This document shows positions 22,135 to 32,871 of a stretch of DNA of 64,000 bases, in pieces (within the stretch, counting starts at the first letter, position 1; each line of letters opens with the position of its first letter). Below the pieces are notes generated by a model. That model made no database searches and was not told the DNA's origin. It saw only the letters and a list, made by a program, of their open reading frames with translations. A program made the translations under genes and the position numbers. Source of the stretch: Acetobacteraceae bacterium ESL0709 (GTDB taxonomy: Bacteria > Pseudomonadota > Alphaproteobacteria > Acetobacterales > Acetobacteraceae); assembly GCA_029433415.1 (NCBI GenBank), contig JAQTIA010000003.1, positions 186,001 through 250,000 on the forward strand, given 5' to 3'.

Positions 22135-24028
22135 ATTGTGAGAGATTGGCATAAAGCGCCATGTCAGGGATGATATGCATGATATAGCTGCGTGTTTCCT
22201 TGAATGGGAACTGAATAATCCATTCCAGTAAGGCTTCGTCATTCTCGCTAGTGGCCGGGCCGCTTTCTATCGGTTTGATGCGTGTAGGGCCTGCATTATA
22301 GGCTGCCAACACATAAGGCAGGACACCGTTAAAACGTGTCATAAGGTCGGCGGCATAGAAGCTGCCCAGAATTATATTTGTCTGGGGGTCGAGAAGCGAA
22401 ACTGATGTCACAGTCCCCAAATGACGCTTTCGTGCAACCATCTGAGCCGTAGGAAGACGTAATTGCATCAGGCCATAAGCCGGAGAGGGGCTCACGGCAT
22501 TGGGATCACCGCTGCTTTCCTGACGCACAAGAGCAGGGAGAAAATTTTCGGGCAGGTTTGCCTGTAACCCGCTGAGAGCGGATGAATCATAAGGCATGGG
22601 ATAACCCAAGGGGTAGAGAGCGACGCCTTTCTTTGCCAGTTTTCGGGAACTGAGGATAGCGCCTTTTGGAATTCCTGCTGATGCAGAGAGCCGTGCCAGG
22701 GAAACCAAAGCAGATTCGGACTCTGTGTGGGCATAAAGATAGGTTATGAAAATCGTCGCATTCGGAATATCTCCTTGGCGTGTAAGCTCCTGGACAGCTT
22801 CAGCAAGATCAGAGCGGGGTATAGACCCATCGTCAGGTTGCGGGAGTTGTGAAAGTTTTTCACGTAAGGTGGTTGTAAAAAGGGAATTACGCTGTTCAAA
22901 ATCAAAAAAAGCAGAGTGCGTTATATGGGCTAAAGCCAGTTGGCCGTAGAAATCTGTAGGGTAGGAAGCGGCTTCATTGAAGTAAGACAAAGCTTGGTCA
23001 TTCTGGGCCAGAATTTCTTCACAGCGTCCAGCCCAGTAAAATCCTTCTGCCCGACTGTTTATTGACGTGTTGCGCGAAAGCTCAAGGAAATAGGGTTTTG
23101 CATCCTGTGGATTTTTATATAGGACAAGCTGGATGTAGCCGCTCAGAAAAAGCGCCTCATGGCGAATGGTGTCTTTTGGGAATTGAGTAAGTGGTTTCAG
23201 GAGAGTAAGAGCTTTCTGCCTCTCATCCTCCAGATCAGAGTGAAGAAATAGTCTTGCATAAGATAGAATCTCACGCGCGAGTGCATCGTTGGAAGATATT
23301 TCGTCGGAGGAAAGAGTGCCTTGCTGCCAAAGGGAAAATCCCTCGTCCAGCCTGTTTTGTTGACGGAGGAACCGTAATCTCAGCCTCATGAGTTCGCTGT
23401 CTGGGGGCTGGTTTGATAAGGCAGCAAAGAGGTCATCAGCTGTTGCAAGTCCGAATTTCTGCGAGAAGCGTGCCTGTGCCAGAGGGCGTTGTTGGAGAGA
23501 GAGGCGTGCGATTTGTCTTGATGCCGCCTGTTTCAGATTTTTATGTTCCAATATCTGATAACGCTGCCATTGGTCGTCAGACGTGAAAGTCCTTCCATAA
23601 AGGGCGAGGAATTTCTGCTCATTCTGTGCGTCGGAAAGAGTAGTGCGCCATAAAAAGCGCGCCTGTCGGCTCCCATCAGATATATAAGGCGCACAATGAA
23701 GAAGTGTTGCTGGTTGGGTGAAAGGGAAAAGGGGGCAGAGCTGCCTTAATGTTTCTGTTGTGTTTTCCTGCTGCAAGGCTTTTTCATAACGCCAGATGAT
23801 GCGAGCCTTTAAAGGCCAGTCAGGCGTTTTTTTGAGAAAGGCAGCGTAGCGTTCTGCCGGGAACTGGGCACCCGATTGGGATGTCAAGGACAGCCATTCA
23901 GTCAGGTGAGGAGAGTAAGGTGATGATTGCGCCAGAAGAGAAGAAGAAAAAAGAAGGTATCCCGCTCCTAATCCTGTCAGACTCAGCGTGTGCAATAGCC
24001 GTGACTTACAGTGTTTTCCAAAGGTCAT
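22133..24028 (-). CDS. soluble lytic murein transglycosylase (Slt70-like)
   Basis: Periplasmic enzyme that cleaves peptidoglycan between MurNAc and GlcNAc forming 1,6-anhydro ends. From the ATG at 24028 there is a signal peptide (hydrophobic LLHTLSLTGLGAGYLLFSSS, cut after LLAQS), a long alpha-superhelical region of TPR-like repeats (about 40-450), and a C-terminal SLT domain with catalytic Glu in LVRQESSGDPNAVSPS, YGLMQL and VLAAYNAGPTRI. 631 residues. The gene start overlaps the end of the terC-like gene by 23 bases, so both are co-transcribed. A TTG 42 bases upstream is a less likely start. Confidence 0.93.
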   Translation of the reverse strand: MTFGKHCKSRLLHTLSLTGLGAGYLLFSSSLLAQSSPYSPHLTEWLSLTSQSGAQFPAERYAAFLKKTPDWPLKARIIWRYEKALQQENTTETLRQLCPLFPFTQPATLLHCAPYISDGSRQARFLWRTTLSDAQNEQKFLALYGRTFTSDDQWQRYQILEHKNLKQAASRQIARLSLQQRPLAQARFSQKFGLATADDLFAALSNQPPDSELMRLRLRFLRQQNRLDEGFSLWQQGTLSSDEISSNDALAREILSYARLFLHSDLEDERQKALTLLKPLTQFPKDTIRHEALFLSGYIQLVLYKNPQDAKPYFLELSRNTSINSRAEGFYWAGRCEEILAQNDQALSYFNEAASYPTDFYGQLALAHITHSAFFDFEQRNSLFTTTLREKLSQLPQPDDGSIPRSDLAEAVQELTRQGDIPNATIFITYLYAHTESESALVSLARLSASAGIPKGAILSSRKLAKKGVALYPLGYPMPYDSSALSGLQANLPENFLPALVRQESSGDPNAVSPSPAYGLMQLRLPTAQMVARKRHLGTVTSVSLLDPQTNIILGSFYAADLMTRFNGVLPYVLAAYNAGPTRIKPIESGPATSENDEALLEWIIQFPFKETRSYIMHIIPDMALYANLSQ

Positions 24029-24611
24029 AACCACCCTGAGCGCATAATTTGAGGCCAACAAGCAGGACAACGAACAAGCCTACCCAGTTAAGCCAGTAAA
24101 ACCGTTTAAAGAACCATGATGCCAGATTGGCAGCCAGTGCGATAATCACGACTGAGATAACCAATCCTATTGCCAGAATGACAGGGTGCATGTCTGATGC
24201 TCCCGCAACGGCCAAGACATTGTCGAAGCTGAGGGCGATATCGGCAATAACAATCTGTAACACAGCTTCACCGATTGTATCGGAATGAGTGATAGTGGTG
24301 TCGTCCTGGCGTATACGGATATGTCTGAAAGCACGCCAGCAGACCCATAGCAGGAGCATACCCCCAATCAGTTTCAGAGCTTCGAACTGAAAGAGTTGCG
24401 AGGCAACGAGGGCCAGAGAAATACGTAATATGGCCCCGAAAGCTGTGCCAGAGAAAATGGCTATCCATTTCTGACGGTTACTGAGGGTTTCGACCGAGAC
24501 AGCGATAATCGTTACATTTGTGCCAGCCAGTGTGAAATCAATCAGCAGAACGGCCAGAAGCGCGGAAAGAGAGTTTACGAAATCCGGTAATGTCACGATG
24601 ATCTCCTTCAT
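24006..24611 (-). CDS. TerC-family / YjbE-type integral membrane protein, putative metal exporter
   Basis: 201 residues with about six to seven transmembrane helices and the TerC-family features: an acidic residue in the first helix (LLIDFTLAGTNV), GTAFGAILRISLALVAS, and the later VIADIALSFDNVLAVAG with its conserved Asp and Asn. Members are linked to manganese efflux or to loading secreted proteins with metal. GAAGGAGAT precedes the ATG. Some YjbE-type genes are controlled by the yybP-ykoY manganese riboswitch; I looked upstream and found a strong hairpin but not the recognisable riboswitch core. Confidence 0.88.
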   Translation of the reverse strand: MKEIIVTLPDFVNSLSALLAVLLIDFTLAGTNVTIIAVSVETLSNRQKWIAIFSGTAFGAILRISLALVASQLFQFEALKLIGGMLLLWVCWRAFRHIRIRQDDTTITHSDTIGEAVLQIVIADIALSFDNVLAVAGASDMHPVILAIGLVISVVIIALAANLASWFFKRFYWLNWVGLFVVLLVGLKLCAQGGYDLWKTL

Positions 24612-24722
24612 GATGGTTTTTATACCTTTATATAGGGTGAATGCCTATGCATCCTATGATTAATCCCGTCTGGTATCGTTAGAAACGGAATGAGGTTCCT
24701 GGAGTTTTTGTTCAAATTCAGT

Positions 24723-24751
24723 CCCCGATCGTAGACCAGGTATCATCGGGG
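24723..24751 (-). promoter_or_regulatory. strong hairpin in the terC-like gene leader
   Basis: CCCCGAT at 24723-24729 pairs perfectly with ATCGGGG at 24745-24751, loop of 15 bases, about 110 bases upstream of the terC-like start on the minus strand. It could be part of a metal-sensing leader or a protein-binding site. The conserved core of the yybP-ykoY manganese riboswitch is not evident, so I leave the role open. Confidence 0.4.
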
Positions 24752-25212
24752 CGATCTTCTGATAGAGAATCGTAACAAATCAGACTTTGTGGATGAGGTA
24801 TTGCAGAGGTTATGTCTGATTCTGAAACGATTATATGAGAAAAATTCTGGCATCTTCGGATGTATTATGCAGGTTTTACAAAAATTTTTAGCCGTGAGGC
24901 ATTTTTTTAATCTTTTATAAATGAATATTTATTTAGGGAGAAAGGAAATTTAATTTCATATGTGTTAAATAATTACTTTATTTTTCTTGATGAAGCTCAA
25001 TTTTATGAGCTTGTTGCCATATTTTGTATTTTTTAAGAAACAAGGCAGGAATCTTGATAATTATCAAATTATGTCTGCTTATTACCCGCTGTTTTAATCA
25101 TATATTAATAAATAATAAAAAATATTAGTTTTAATTTAATGTTATTTTTTTATAAAAAAAACGTTTTTTTATGTAAAAAATAATGACATTCAAAGAAATT
25201 ATGTGTATAATT

Positions 25213-25247
25213 ACTTCATACTTCATACTTCATACTTCATACTTCAT
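25213..25247. repeat. five tandem copies of ACTTCAT upstream of the autotransporter
   Basis: A perfect 7-base tandem repeat, five units, ends 78 bases before the GTG start of the giant autotransporter, in the probable promoter region. Heptamer tracts can gain or lose units by slipped-strand mispairing, and similar promoter repeats tune adhesin expression in other bacteria. No effect can be shown here. Confidence 0.9.
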
Positions 25248-25271
25248 AAGCTAATTTTAACTTTAATTTAA

Positions 25272-25287
25272 ATATTTGTACAAATAT
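25272..25287. promoter_or_regulatory. 16-bp perfect palindrome ahead of the autotransporter
   Basis: ATATTTGTACAAATAT is a perfect palindrome 39 bases before the autotransporter start and 24 bases after the heptamer repeat. Symmetry and position suit a dimeric regulator's operator. The surrounding DNA is extremely AT-rich, so chance is not excluded. Confidence 0.45.
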
Positions 25288-25325
25288 ATGACGCTTTCTT
25301 TGTAACAGAAGGCAAGGTACTACCT

Positions 25326-28300
25326 GTGTATACATTTAGAGATGGTTTTATTAAGTCATTAAGTCACACAAAACGTGGTTTGGTTCTTTCATCGCTTTCG
25401 CTGATGTTACTGAATGGTACGTCACTTGCTGCTGGCGCTATGATTGTCAAACATGAAGGGTCAACTGGCGCTTCTCTGAGTTTCCCTGGTGGCGTTATTC
25501 TCGGGGAAGGGGCCAGTTTCACATTAAAGCACCAGGGTCCCAAAGGTGATTTGGATAATCCTGATCCGACAAAGGGAACGGATGGCGATCTTTCTGGTGG
25601 TGCTGGTCTGCAAATGAATGACGGCAGCAAGTTCGATATATCGCAGATAAAAATGTCGAATAGTACTGCCCTTAAAAGTCTTGATGGCACAGGTTCAGTT
25701 GTATTGGGTGATAAAACTCTGGAACTGACCAATGCTAATGAGACTTTTGGAAATGTTTTTGCTGGTTCCATGACAGGAGAAGGTGGGGGTTTTACCATTA
25801 GCGGGGGTAAGGAGACCCTGACAGGAAATAATGTTTATAGTGGTGATACAACGGTAAAAAATAATAGTGAGCTTATTTTATCGGGTGGCGGAGCGCTGGC
25901 GGGCACACATAATGTCACTATCGAATCAGGTGATCTTGAGCTGCGCGATGGTCATATTGATATGTCTTCCGTTTCGGCGTCCGAGCCTAATTCGAGTCAT
26001 ATTTATGTAGGAACAGACACAACAGGACTAAACAAGAAGGGTCAGCTCTTTCTGGGCATTGAAGATAGTACAGGAAAAGCCAGCTCAATTAATGCTCCGA
26101 ATACAATTATGGCCATTGCCCATGGGGCGGGTTCGGAAGGTGCTGCAACATTCTACGGGACTGGCACTACTGCTGCCCTGCAGTCTCTTATAGTTGGTGA
26201 CGGCGGTAAAGGGCAGCTTGATGTCCAGGCAGGTGCTCATGTTGATATTGGTGATAGTGTTTATGTCGGTAACAGTACTACTTCTACTGGTAGCCGGCTG
26301 GATATTGACGGGGTAGACACAGTCCTTAATGCTAAAAACCTTATCCAGGTTGATAACCAGTCCGTACTTCATGTGACGGGTGGAACACAGGTGGGTGTTA
26401 ATAAAGGTAACGGCCTGTTAAATGTTTTTCACGACAGTAATGTCGATATTGATGCTGGTGGTTCTGTAGGCGCGATGAGCGCGTCTTTGGAAAATGGAGG
26501 CCAGATTAACGTTAACTCTGACGGAATGCTTTCTCTTAATGGTGGGGAAATGACGCTGGCTGATAATAGCGTCGTTAATGTAGCAGGCAATGGGGCGATA
26601 TTTAAAGCGGCCGGCATGATTCTGAAAGGTGACGGAGTCCTTTCAGGTAATCAGATTAATTTGACCGGAGGTACTTTTGAAGCCACCGGAGACGTTTATT
26701 CTAACGTTAATATTGGAGTTAATGCTGCTACCCAGGATAATCGCTTTATCATAGATACAGGCAAGACAGCCACTCTCACGGGAAATATAACGGGTGACAG
26801 TAATGTCTCTTTTGGGGGAGAAGGCATAACAGTTTTGACCGGGCAGAATAACTATACCGGCACAACAAGTCTGACGGGTGGAAGTCTTGATCTTGCATCG
26901 GGTGGTACTCTGAAGGGCACACAAGCGATTAATATTGCTTCAGGGAACCTGCATCTGGATCATGGACATATAGATATGTCTTCGTTGGCAGCGGGGACTG
27001 GCGGCCATATTTATATCGGGAGTGATACATCCGGTGCAGCTGGTGGATTATTTGTGGGGCCAGATAGTTCCATTGAAGGCAAGAATGTTGACATGTCCAT
27101 TGCTTATGGCAAGGGAGCAAAGGGGTCTGCTGTTTTCAATGGTTCTGGTGCTGTAGTCGATCTTCATTCTCTTACAGTTGGCGATGGTTCCAAAGGCGAG
27201 GCGGACGTTCAGTCTGGTTCGCGTATCACATTGAGTGATGGCCTTTATATTGGCAAGAATGCAGATTCTGCGGAAAGTCGGATGGATGTCGATGGCAGCG
27301 GGACAGAAGTCGCAGCAGGCCTGGCGAATATAGATAATCAATCTACAGTGCACGTGACAGGGCATGGTAAAGTTTCCGTCACTGATGGCCGGATGAATGT
27401 TGGCGGTCAAAGCGTTATTGATGTTGATAAGGGTGGTCTGATAGAGGCCAAGGATCTCACGTTGACAGATGCTAGTGCGGCCACCGTTAATAATGCCGGT
27501 ACATTGGCTCTTTTGGCTGGAAAAGGCATTATTGGGGGCGGTAGTTCCATTAATATCAATAAGGGCGGAACACTTGAAGCAAGTGGGATCTTAAATAAAG
27601 CTTCAGCTATCGATACGGGTAATCAGATTATTGTAACAGGTGGTGAGATCAATGCTACTGGTAATCTGGCGTCTGATACTAATATCGCTTTGAAGGGAAC
27701 AGATGTCGCTACTTTTAATGTAGTCGATAGTGCTAATGCTGCTTTTTCAGGCGTGATCTCTGGCGATAGTGATCTGAATCTAACAGGGAAAGGCACGGCA
27801 ACACTGAGCGGCCAGAACAGCTATACCGGCAAGACGATGATTGGCAGTGGCGCTACGTTGGCTCTTGCGGGAAGGGGTGTTCTTGACAGTGCTGCCGGTG
27901 TTGAAGCGGACGGCACGTTTGATATTGTGAACAGGTTTTCCGGTGCAGCTGACATCAAGAGTCTTTCAGGCACGGGTCATGTTGCGCTAGGAGCGAATGA
28001 CCTGACGGTTACGGATGGTAATAACATAGCGGGGAATGCGTTCTCAGGTGACATCGCTGGCACAGGTGGTGTGAATATTACGGGTGGTCAGGAAATACTG
28101 AGCGGCCAGAACAGCTACACCGGCAAGACGATGATTGGCAGTGGCGCTACGTTGGCTCTTGCGGGAAGGGGTGTTCTTGACAGTACTGCCGGTGTTGAAG
28201 CGGACGGCACGTTTGATATTGCGAACAGGGTTTCCGGTGCAGCTGACATCAAGAGTCTTTCAGGCACGGGTCATGTTGCGCTAGGAGCGAATGACCTGAC

Positions 28301-31300
28301 GGTTACGGATGGTAATAACATAGCGGGGAATGCGTTCTCAGGTGACATCGCTGGCACAGGTGGTGTGAATATTACGGGTGGTCAGGAAATACTGAGTGGC
28401 CAGAACAGCTACACCGGCAAGACGATGATTGGCAGTGGTGCTACGTTGGCCCTTGATGCCACTGGCTCTCTCATGGGTACTTCTGGCATTCAGGCTGATG
28501 GTGTTTTCGACATAAGCGCCAAGAATGCCGGAAGTCAAACCAATATAAGCAGTCTTTCGGGTCATGGAAAAGTTAATCTTGGTGCTAATGACCTGACCGT
28601 CACTAATGGTAATGACACAGTTGGTAACGAGTTTTCTGGTACTATCTCTGGTGATGGTGGTCTTAATATCACGGGCGGTACCCAGACACTGAGCGGAATT
28701 AACAGTTACACCGGCAAAACGATTATCAGCAGTGGTGCGACATTGGCCTTGAAAGGCTCTGGTGATGTAATTGCGGCCAGTGCCGGGGTTTGGGATAGTG
28801 GTATCTTGGACATGGTCGGTGTTACAACCGGACAGGTTAATTTCAAAAGTCTTGAAGGTGATGGTGAGCTGAAGCTTGGAAAGAATAATCTTTCTGTCGA
28901 TGATTTTGGTTTTGGTGGAATTGTTGCTGAAATGCTTGGGCGTTCAGCCGAACCTGTTAAGGAGTTCAGTGGTATTATTTCCGGCAGTAAGGGTGTGACA
29001 ATTGTCAGCGGCACTCAAATTCTGTCAGGGCAGAATCTTTATACAGGTCTGACAACGGTCAAGGATAATGCGATTTTGGCGTTGAAAGGCGCGAAAGACG
29101 TCATTGGCGCCAGCTCTGGTCTGAGGGCTGACGGTAACTTCGATATAACAGCTGTAACATCTGGCTCTGCCAATGTTCAGAGTCTTTCAGGACATGGCTC
29201 TGTTGTACTCGGTAGCAACAGTCTGGCAATCACAAATGCCACAACGGCGGCCGGGAATGATTTTTCTGGCACTATTTCTGGTGCTGGTAATGTTAGTGTC
29301 GCTGGTGGCAAAGAAATATTTAGTGGTGTTAACAACTATACTGGCCGAACGAATATCAGTGATAGTGGTGTGCTGGCTCTTGCGGGTGCGGGTAATGTCA
29401 TAAATTCCAGTTCTGGTGTTTATGATAATGGCTCCTTCGATATTAGCGGTAGAGACGCCGAGAGTAAGACTGATATTCAAAGCCTTGCGGGCCATGGTTC
29501 TGTTCAGCTCGGCGATAATGATCTGACAGTGGTCAATGGGAACGACAAAGCAGGTAACCGTTTCTCGGGTGTTGTGTCTGGGAATGGTGGCGTCATTCTG
29601 AGCGGTGGTCAGGAAATATTTAGTGGAAACAATGACTATAAAGGGCAGACCAGCGTGAATAACGCTGGGCTTGAAATTGATGGTGACCAGACAGGAGCTA
29701 CAGGAGATACTATTGTTTCTGGAGCAAGTACATTAAGTGGTTCAGGAACAATCGGCGGTAATGTCTATATTAACTCTGGGAGTACATTGTCTCCTGGCGG
29801 TATAGATAACGCAATAGGAACACTGAACATTAATGGTAACCTCGCCTTGGGGGATGGTTCAATTCAGAGATTTGATCTGAAAGGTGATGGAAGCAGTGCT
29901 TTAGGAACAGAGAGTCTTAGTAGGTCGACATTAGCTGTTTATGCTGCGGGCGGGAAATATAATGATCTTGTCAATGTCAAAGGTAATCTGACTCTTGGCG
30001 GAACGTTATATGCTCAGAATCCTGACCATGCAGGCCCCAATAATGTTGGATTGGGTGATGGCGTTTATCGCTTGTATAATTACGGAGGCACGCTTTCCGG
30101 CGTTGACAAGCAAAATATTGATCCCAATGCAGCAACGGATGGGCTTGGAAAATATTCGTTACAGACGTCAGTTGCTAATCAGGTTAATCTGATTATTGAC
30201 AATAATAACTCCGGTGCTACGCCAACGCCAACGCCAACGCCAACGCCAACGCCAACGCCAACGCCAACGCCAACGCCAACGCCAACGCCAACGCCAACGC
30301 CAACGCCAACGCCAACGCCAACGCCAACGCCAACGCCAACGCCAACGCCAACGCCAACGCCAACGCCAACGCCAACGCCAACGCCAACGCCAACGCCAAC
30401 GCCAACGCCAACGCCAACGCCAACGCCAACGCCAACGCCAACGCCAACGCCAACGCCAACGCCAACGCCAACACCAACGCCAACGCCAACACCAACGCCA
30501 GCTCCGTCACCGACGCCAGCTCCGTCACCGACGCCAGCTCCGTCACCGACGCCAGCTCCGTCACCGACGCCAGCTCCGTCACCGACGCCGGCCCCGTCAC
30601 CGACGCCAGCTCCGTCACCGACGCCAGCTCCGTTACCGCATGAGCCGGTGGTAAATCCTGTAATGAAACCATCTTACACGTTTTGGAATGGCAATCATCC
30701 GGCTAATAATACAATTCAAGGTGGTAATGGGACCTGGACGGGAGCTTCTGCGGGAACAGGGGCGGGCAGTTGGACTGACAAGGATGGTAGTGTCAATGGT
30801 CCATGGGCCGCGGGCAAAAATGCGATCTTTATGGGTAATGCTGGCGTTGTCACAGTCAATGGCTTTGCTGATAATGGGGTAGCTACGCCTGTCAAGATCA
30901 GTGGCATGCAATTCGCTAATAATGATGGAAAATCATACCGTGTAACGGGTGATGACCTATACGCTACGCAGGATAAGACAACCATTCGTGTAGGTGACGG
31001 TACCAATCAGGGAAGTGCTATTTCGGCAGATCTGGATACAGCCATTAACGATGTCAATGTTGATGGAGGTACGTCACTTGTTAAAACGGATGCGGGCACA
31101 TTGCGCGTTCTGAAAGACCAGAAATATCATGGAGCTACAGATATTCAGGGTGGTGTTCTGGAGGTTGATGCGTCTATCGGCTCCTCTCCTGTAACAGTTG
31201 GCTCAAATGCGGCTCTTGCAGGAACAGGTTCTGTGGGTAATGTGACAGCCAATGCTGGGTCTATCGTGTCGCCAGGCTCATCGGCCAACTCTTATGGTAG

Positions 31301-32753
31301 TCTGACGGTAAATGGTGTCCTCGCAATGGGAAAAGGATCGACTCTGTTAGTATCAGTTAACGACAAGGGAGCCAGCAAGCTTAATGTTAATGGTAAGGCT
31401 GATTTGACAGGAGGTCAGGTCGATGCTGTGTTCAAGGGTGGAACAAGTCTGAAATACGGACAACGTTATACACTTGTATCAACGACAGGCGGTGTTAATG
31501 GGAAATATGATTCTCTAGTAACCAATATGGAGAATAACTATGCGTTCCTGGCTCCGACATTAGGTTACACCATTAATGATGTTGACCTGTATATGGGACG
31601 CAATGACAAAAGCTTTATCTCAGCAGCAGGTTCACGAAATGAACGCGAGGTCGGCAGGGTACTGGATGGACTGCCATCAGATAGTGCTGTCATTCAAGCA
31701 GCGCAACAGATCATGAAAGGTGAAGAAAAACGCGGCCTGAATGCTTTTTCTGGCGAGATTCATGCTTCGGCGCGGACGGCTCTGATACAGGACAGTTTTT
31801 ACGTGCGTCAGGCTGCTTTTGATCGTCTGGCCACGGCTGATTGTGATGTTACCAGTGCTGGTTCGTCTATTAAGACAGCTGACCCTGCTACAGGACGTCG
31901 CACAGATGGTCAGTGTAATTCAGACCGGCCTGTCTTGTGGGGAGAGGCTTATGGAAGTATTGGAAATAATTCCGGCAATGGAAATGCGGCTTCCATGCAC
32001 CATTCAACGACTGGATTTATTATGGGTGCTGATGCTCCGGTCTTTGCCAAGTGGCGTGTTGGTGGCATGATCAGCTATGGTCGTTCCATGTTTAGTTCTT
32101 CTGGGCGCTCTTCATCTGGCAACAGCAATAACATTACGGTTGGAAGCTATGCTGGGACTCATTGGGGCGATTTCCACTTGAGACTAGGCATTGCCTATAC
32201 ATGGAATATGATGAATCTGCATCATCGTATTATGTATACGGGTTATAATAGTCACAGCAATAGTAACTATCGCGGAGGCACAGCGCAAAGCTTTGCAGAA
32301 GTCGGTTACAGATTCCATAAAGGCAGTGCGCTCTTTGAACCATTTGCGAATGTTGCCTATGTCAATCTGGATACTGATAAGTTTTCGGAAGATGGTCCGG
32401 TTGGTGTCCGTGGGAAAAATACTGATACAGGTGTGACATTCTCGACGTTTGGCTGGCGCATGTCTACAACGTTGAAAGCCACAAAGAGAATGACACTGAA
32501 GCCATTTGCAACGGTGGCTTATCGTCATGCTTTTGGTCTTTTGACGCCGACGGTGCATCAGTTGTTCGCTCATACCAATAGCGGGACAATGGATATTGGC
32601 GGCGTTCCTCTTTCAAAAGATGCGGCTGTAGTAGATGCAGGCTTCTCCATGAATGTCACAGACTCTATGGACTTGAGCTTGTCTTATGTCGGTCAGTACG
32701 GCAATCAGTCGGTTGATAGTGGAGGACGTGTCAGTTTAAAAATGTCTTTCTGA
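25326..32753 (+). CDS. giant autotransporter adhesin (type Va) with Thr-Pro repeat linker
   Basis: 2475 residues. The GTG start has AAGGT seven bases upstream. Residues 1-~36 are a long signal peptide ending NGTSLAA. The passenger (about 37-1620) is a beta-helix built of autotransporter-associated strand repeats (units such as [20 protein letters not shown]), including two almost identical 98-residue copies at about 827-1022. Residues 1632-1725 are (Thr-Pro)47, then seven APSPTP units to about 1767. A second passenger-like part follows (about 1780-2150), then Cys-containing linker and the 12-strand outer-membrane barrel from about 2200, ending in VSLKMSF with the terminal Phe. It is exported by Sec and displayed on the surface; the likely role is adhesion or aggregation. 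Bounded by AT-rich DNA and its own terminator, with two GH39-like genes convergent downstream. Confidence 0.93.
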   Translation: MYTFRDGFIKSLSHTKRGLVLSSLSLMLLNGTSLAAGAMIVKHEGSTGASLSFPGGVILGEGASFTLKHQGPKGDLDNPDPTKGTDGDLSGGAGLQMNDGSKFDISQIKMSNSTALKSLDGTGSVVLGDKTLELTNANETFGNVFAGSMTGEGGGFTISGGKETLTGNNVYSGDTTVKNNSELILSGGGALAGTHNVTIESGDLELRDGHIDMSSVSASEPNSSHIYVGTDTTGLNKKGQLFLGIEDSTGKASSINAPNTIMAIAHGAGSEGAATFYGTGTTAALQSLIVGDGGKGQLDVQAGAHVDIGDSVYVGNSTTSTGSRLDIDGVDTVLNAKNLIQVDNQSVLHVTGGTQVGVNKGNGLLNVFHDSNVDIDAGGSVGAMSASLENGGQINVNSDGMLSLNGGEMTLADNSVVNVAGNGAIFKAAGMILKGDGVLSGNQINLTGGTFEATGDVYSNVNIGVNAATQDNRFIIDTGKTATLTGNITGDSNVSFGGEGITVLTGQNNYTGTTSLTGGSLDLASGGTLKGTQAINIASGNLHLDHGHIDMSSLAAGTGGHIYIGSDTSGAAGGLFVGPDSSIEGKNVDMSIAYGKGAKGSAVFNGSGAVVDLHSLTVGDGSKGEADVQSGSRITLSDGLYIGKNADSAESRMDVDGSGTEVAAGLANIDNQSTVHVTGHGKVSVTDGRMNVGGQSVIDVDKGGLIEAKDLTLTDASAATVNNAGTLALLAGKGIIGGGSSININKGGTLEASGILNKASAIDTGNQIIVTGGEINATGNLASDTNIALKGTDVATFNVVDSANAAFSGVISGDSDLNLTGKGTATLSGQNSYTGKTMIGSGATLALAGRGVLDSAAGVEADGTFDIVNRFSGAADIKSLSGTGHVALGANDLTVTDGNNIAGNAFSGDIAGTGGVNITGGQEILSGQNSYTGKTMIGSGATLALAGRGVLDSTAGVEADGTFDIANRVSGAADIKSLSGTGHVALGANDLTVTDGNNIAGNAFSGDIAGTGGVNITGGQEILSGQNSYTGKTMIGSGATLALDATGSLMGTSGIQADGVFDISAKNAGSQTNISSLSGHGKVNLGANDLTVTNGNDTVGNEFSGTISGDGGLNITGGTQTLSGINSYTGKTIISSGATLALKGSGDVIAASAGVWDSGILDMVGVTTGQVNFKSLEGDGELKLGKNNLSVDDFGFGGIVAEMLGRSAEPVKEFSGIISGSKGVTIVSGTQILSGQNLYTGLTTVKDNAILALKGAKDVIGASSGLRADGNFDITAVTSGSANVQSLSGHGSVVLGSNSLAITNATTAAGNDFSGTISGAGNVSVAGGKEIFSGVNNYTGRTNISDSGVLALAGAGNVINSSSGVYDNGSFDISGRDAESKTDIQSLAGHGSVQLGDNDLTVVNGNDKAGNRFSGVVSGNGGVILSGGQEIFSGNNDYKGQTSVNNAGLEIDGDQTGATGDTIVSGASTLSGSGTIGGNVYINSGSTLSPGGIDNAIGTLNINGNLALGDGSIQRFDLKGDGSSALGTESLSRSTLAVYAAGGKYNDLVNVKGNLTLGGTLYAQNPDHAGPNNVGLGDGVYRLYNYGGTLSGVDKQNIDPNAATDGLGKYSLQTSVANQVNLIIDNNNSGATPTPTPTPTPTPTPTPTPTPTPTPTPTPTPTPTPTPTPTPTPTPTPTPTPTPTPTPTPTPTPTPTPTPTPTPTPTPTPTPTPTPTPTPTPTPTPAPSPTPAPSPTPAPSPTPAPSPTPAPSPTPAPSPTPAPSPTPAPLPHEPVVNPVMKPSYTFWNGNHPANNTIQGGNGTWTGASAGTGAGSWTDKDGSVNGPWAAGKNAIFMGNAGVVTVNGFADNGVATPVKISGMQFANNDGKSYRVTGDDLYATQDKTTIRVGDGTNQGSAISADLDTAINDVNVDGGTSLVKTDAGTLRVLKDQKYHGATDIQGGVLEVDASIGSSPVTVGSNAALAGTGSVGNVTANAGSIVSPGSSANSYGSLTVNGVLAMGKGSTLLVSVNDKGASKLNVNGKADLTGGQVDAVFKGGTSLKYGQRYTLVSTTGGVNGKYDSLVTNMENNYAFLAPTLGYTINDVDLYMGRNDKSFISAAGSRNEREVGRVLDGLPSDSAVIQAAQQIMKGEEKRGLNAFSGEIHASARTALIQDSFYVRQAAFDRLATADCDVTSAGSSIKTADPATGRRTDGQCNSDRPVLWGEAYGSIGNNSGNGNAASMHHSTTGFIMGADAPVFAKWRVGGMISYGRSMFSSSGRSSSGNSNNITVGSYAGTHWGDFHLRLGIAYTWNMMNLHHRIMYTGYNSHSNSNYRGGTAQSFAEVGYRFHKGSALFEPFANVAYVNLDTDKFSEDGPVGVRGKNTDTGVTFSTFGWRMSTTLKATKRMTLKPFATVAYRHAFGLLTPTVHQLFAHTNSGTMDIGGVPLSKDAAVVDAGFSMNVTDSMDLSLSYVGQYGNQSVDSGGRVSLKMSF
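27804..28391 (+). repeat. 294-bp tandem duplication within the autotransporter
   Basis: Two head-to-tail copies (27804-28097 and 28098-28391) are nearly identical; I count only a few base changes, giving Ala/Thr and Val/Ala, Phe/Val replacements. A third copy begins at 28392 and stays alike for about 60 bases before diverging. Each unit is exactly 98 codons, so unit number can change without breaking the frame. Confidence 0.95.
30219..30500 (+). repeat. 47-copy hexanucleotide repeat encoding (Thr-Pro)47
   Basis: The hexamer ACGCCA repeats 47 times without interruption; only two units near the 3' end read ACACCA. Because the unit is six bases, slippage changes the length of the Thr-Pro spacer by two residues at a time and never shifts the frame. 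The other frames of the repeat are also open (Arg-Gln and Leu-Ala) but are not genes. Confidence 0.98.
30501..30644 (+). repeat. 18-bp tandem repeat encoding APSPTP units
   Basis: Seven units of GCTCCGTCACCGACGCCA (one with a silent GCC/GCT and CCG change at 30591) follow directly on the hexamer tract; an eighth at 30627 has decayed to APLPHE. Together with the Thr-Pro tract it makes a proline-rich rod of about 140 residues. Confidence 0.95.
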
Positions 32754-32828
32754 GGCTATTCTTGCAGGCAGAAGATTTTTTCTGCTGCCTGCGAATAAAG
32801 CACAATGGATTATGCGCCTTTGTGGTAG

Positions 32829-32860
32829 AGGGCGAGTTTGTTTAGACTCGCCCTATTTTA
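32829..32860 (+). terminator. terminator of the autotransporter gene
   Basis: AGGGCGAGT (32829-32837) pairs with ACTCGCCCT (32846-32854) around an 8-base loop, followed by ATTTTATT. It lies between the convergent autotransporter and GH39-like genes and may work for both. Confidence 0.85.
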
Positions 32861-32871
32861 TTGGCGTATTG

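Larger units (their letters stand above)
24612..25325. other. 714-base AT-rich intergenic region with repeat and palindrome
   Basis: No gene is seen here. The left part (24612-24800) is the leader of the terC-like gene and contains a 7-bp perfect hairpin. From 24880 to 25320 the sequence is almost pure AT with long A and T runs, holds the ACTTCAT heptamer repeat and a 16-bp palindrome, and leads into the autotransporter. The sudden shift in base composition marks the left edge of the accessory block. Confidence 0.8.

Noticed and set aside
24612-24780. yybP-ykoY manganese riboswitch before the terC-like gene
   Set aside because: A hairpin is there, but I could not find the conserved internal-loop sequences of that riboswitch.
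30196-30672. Long open frames of Arg-Gln and Leu-Ala repeats over the hexamer tract, both strands
   Set aside because: They are the other frames of the ACGCCA repeat inside the autotransporter gene; a repeat of length six leaves every frame open.
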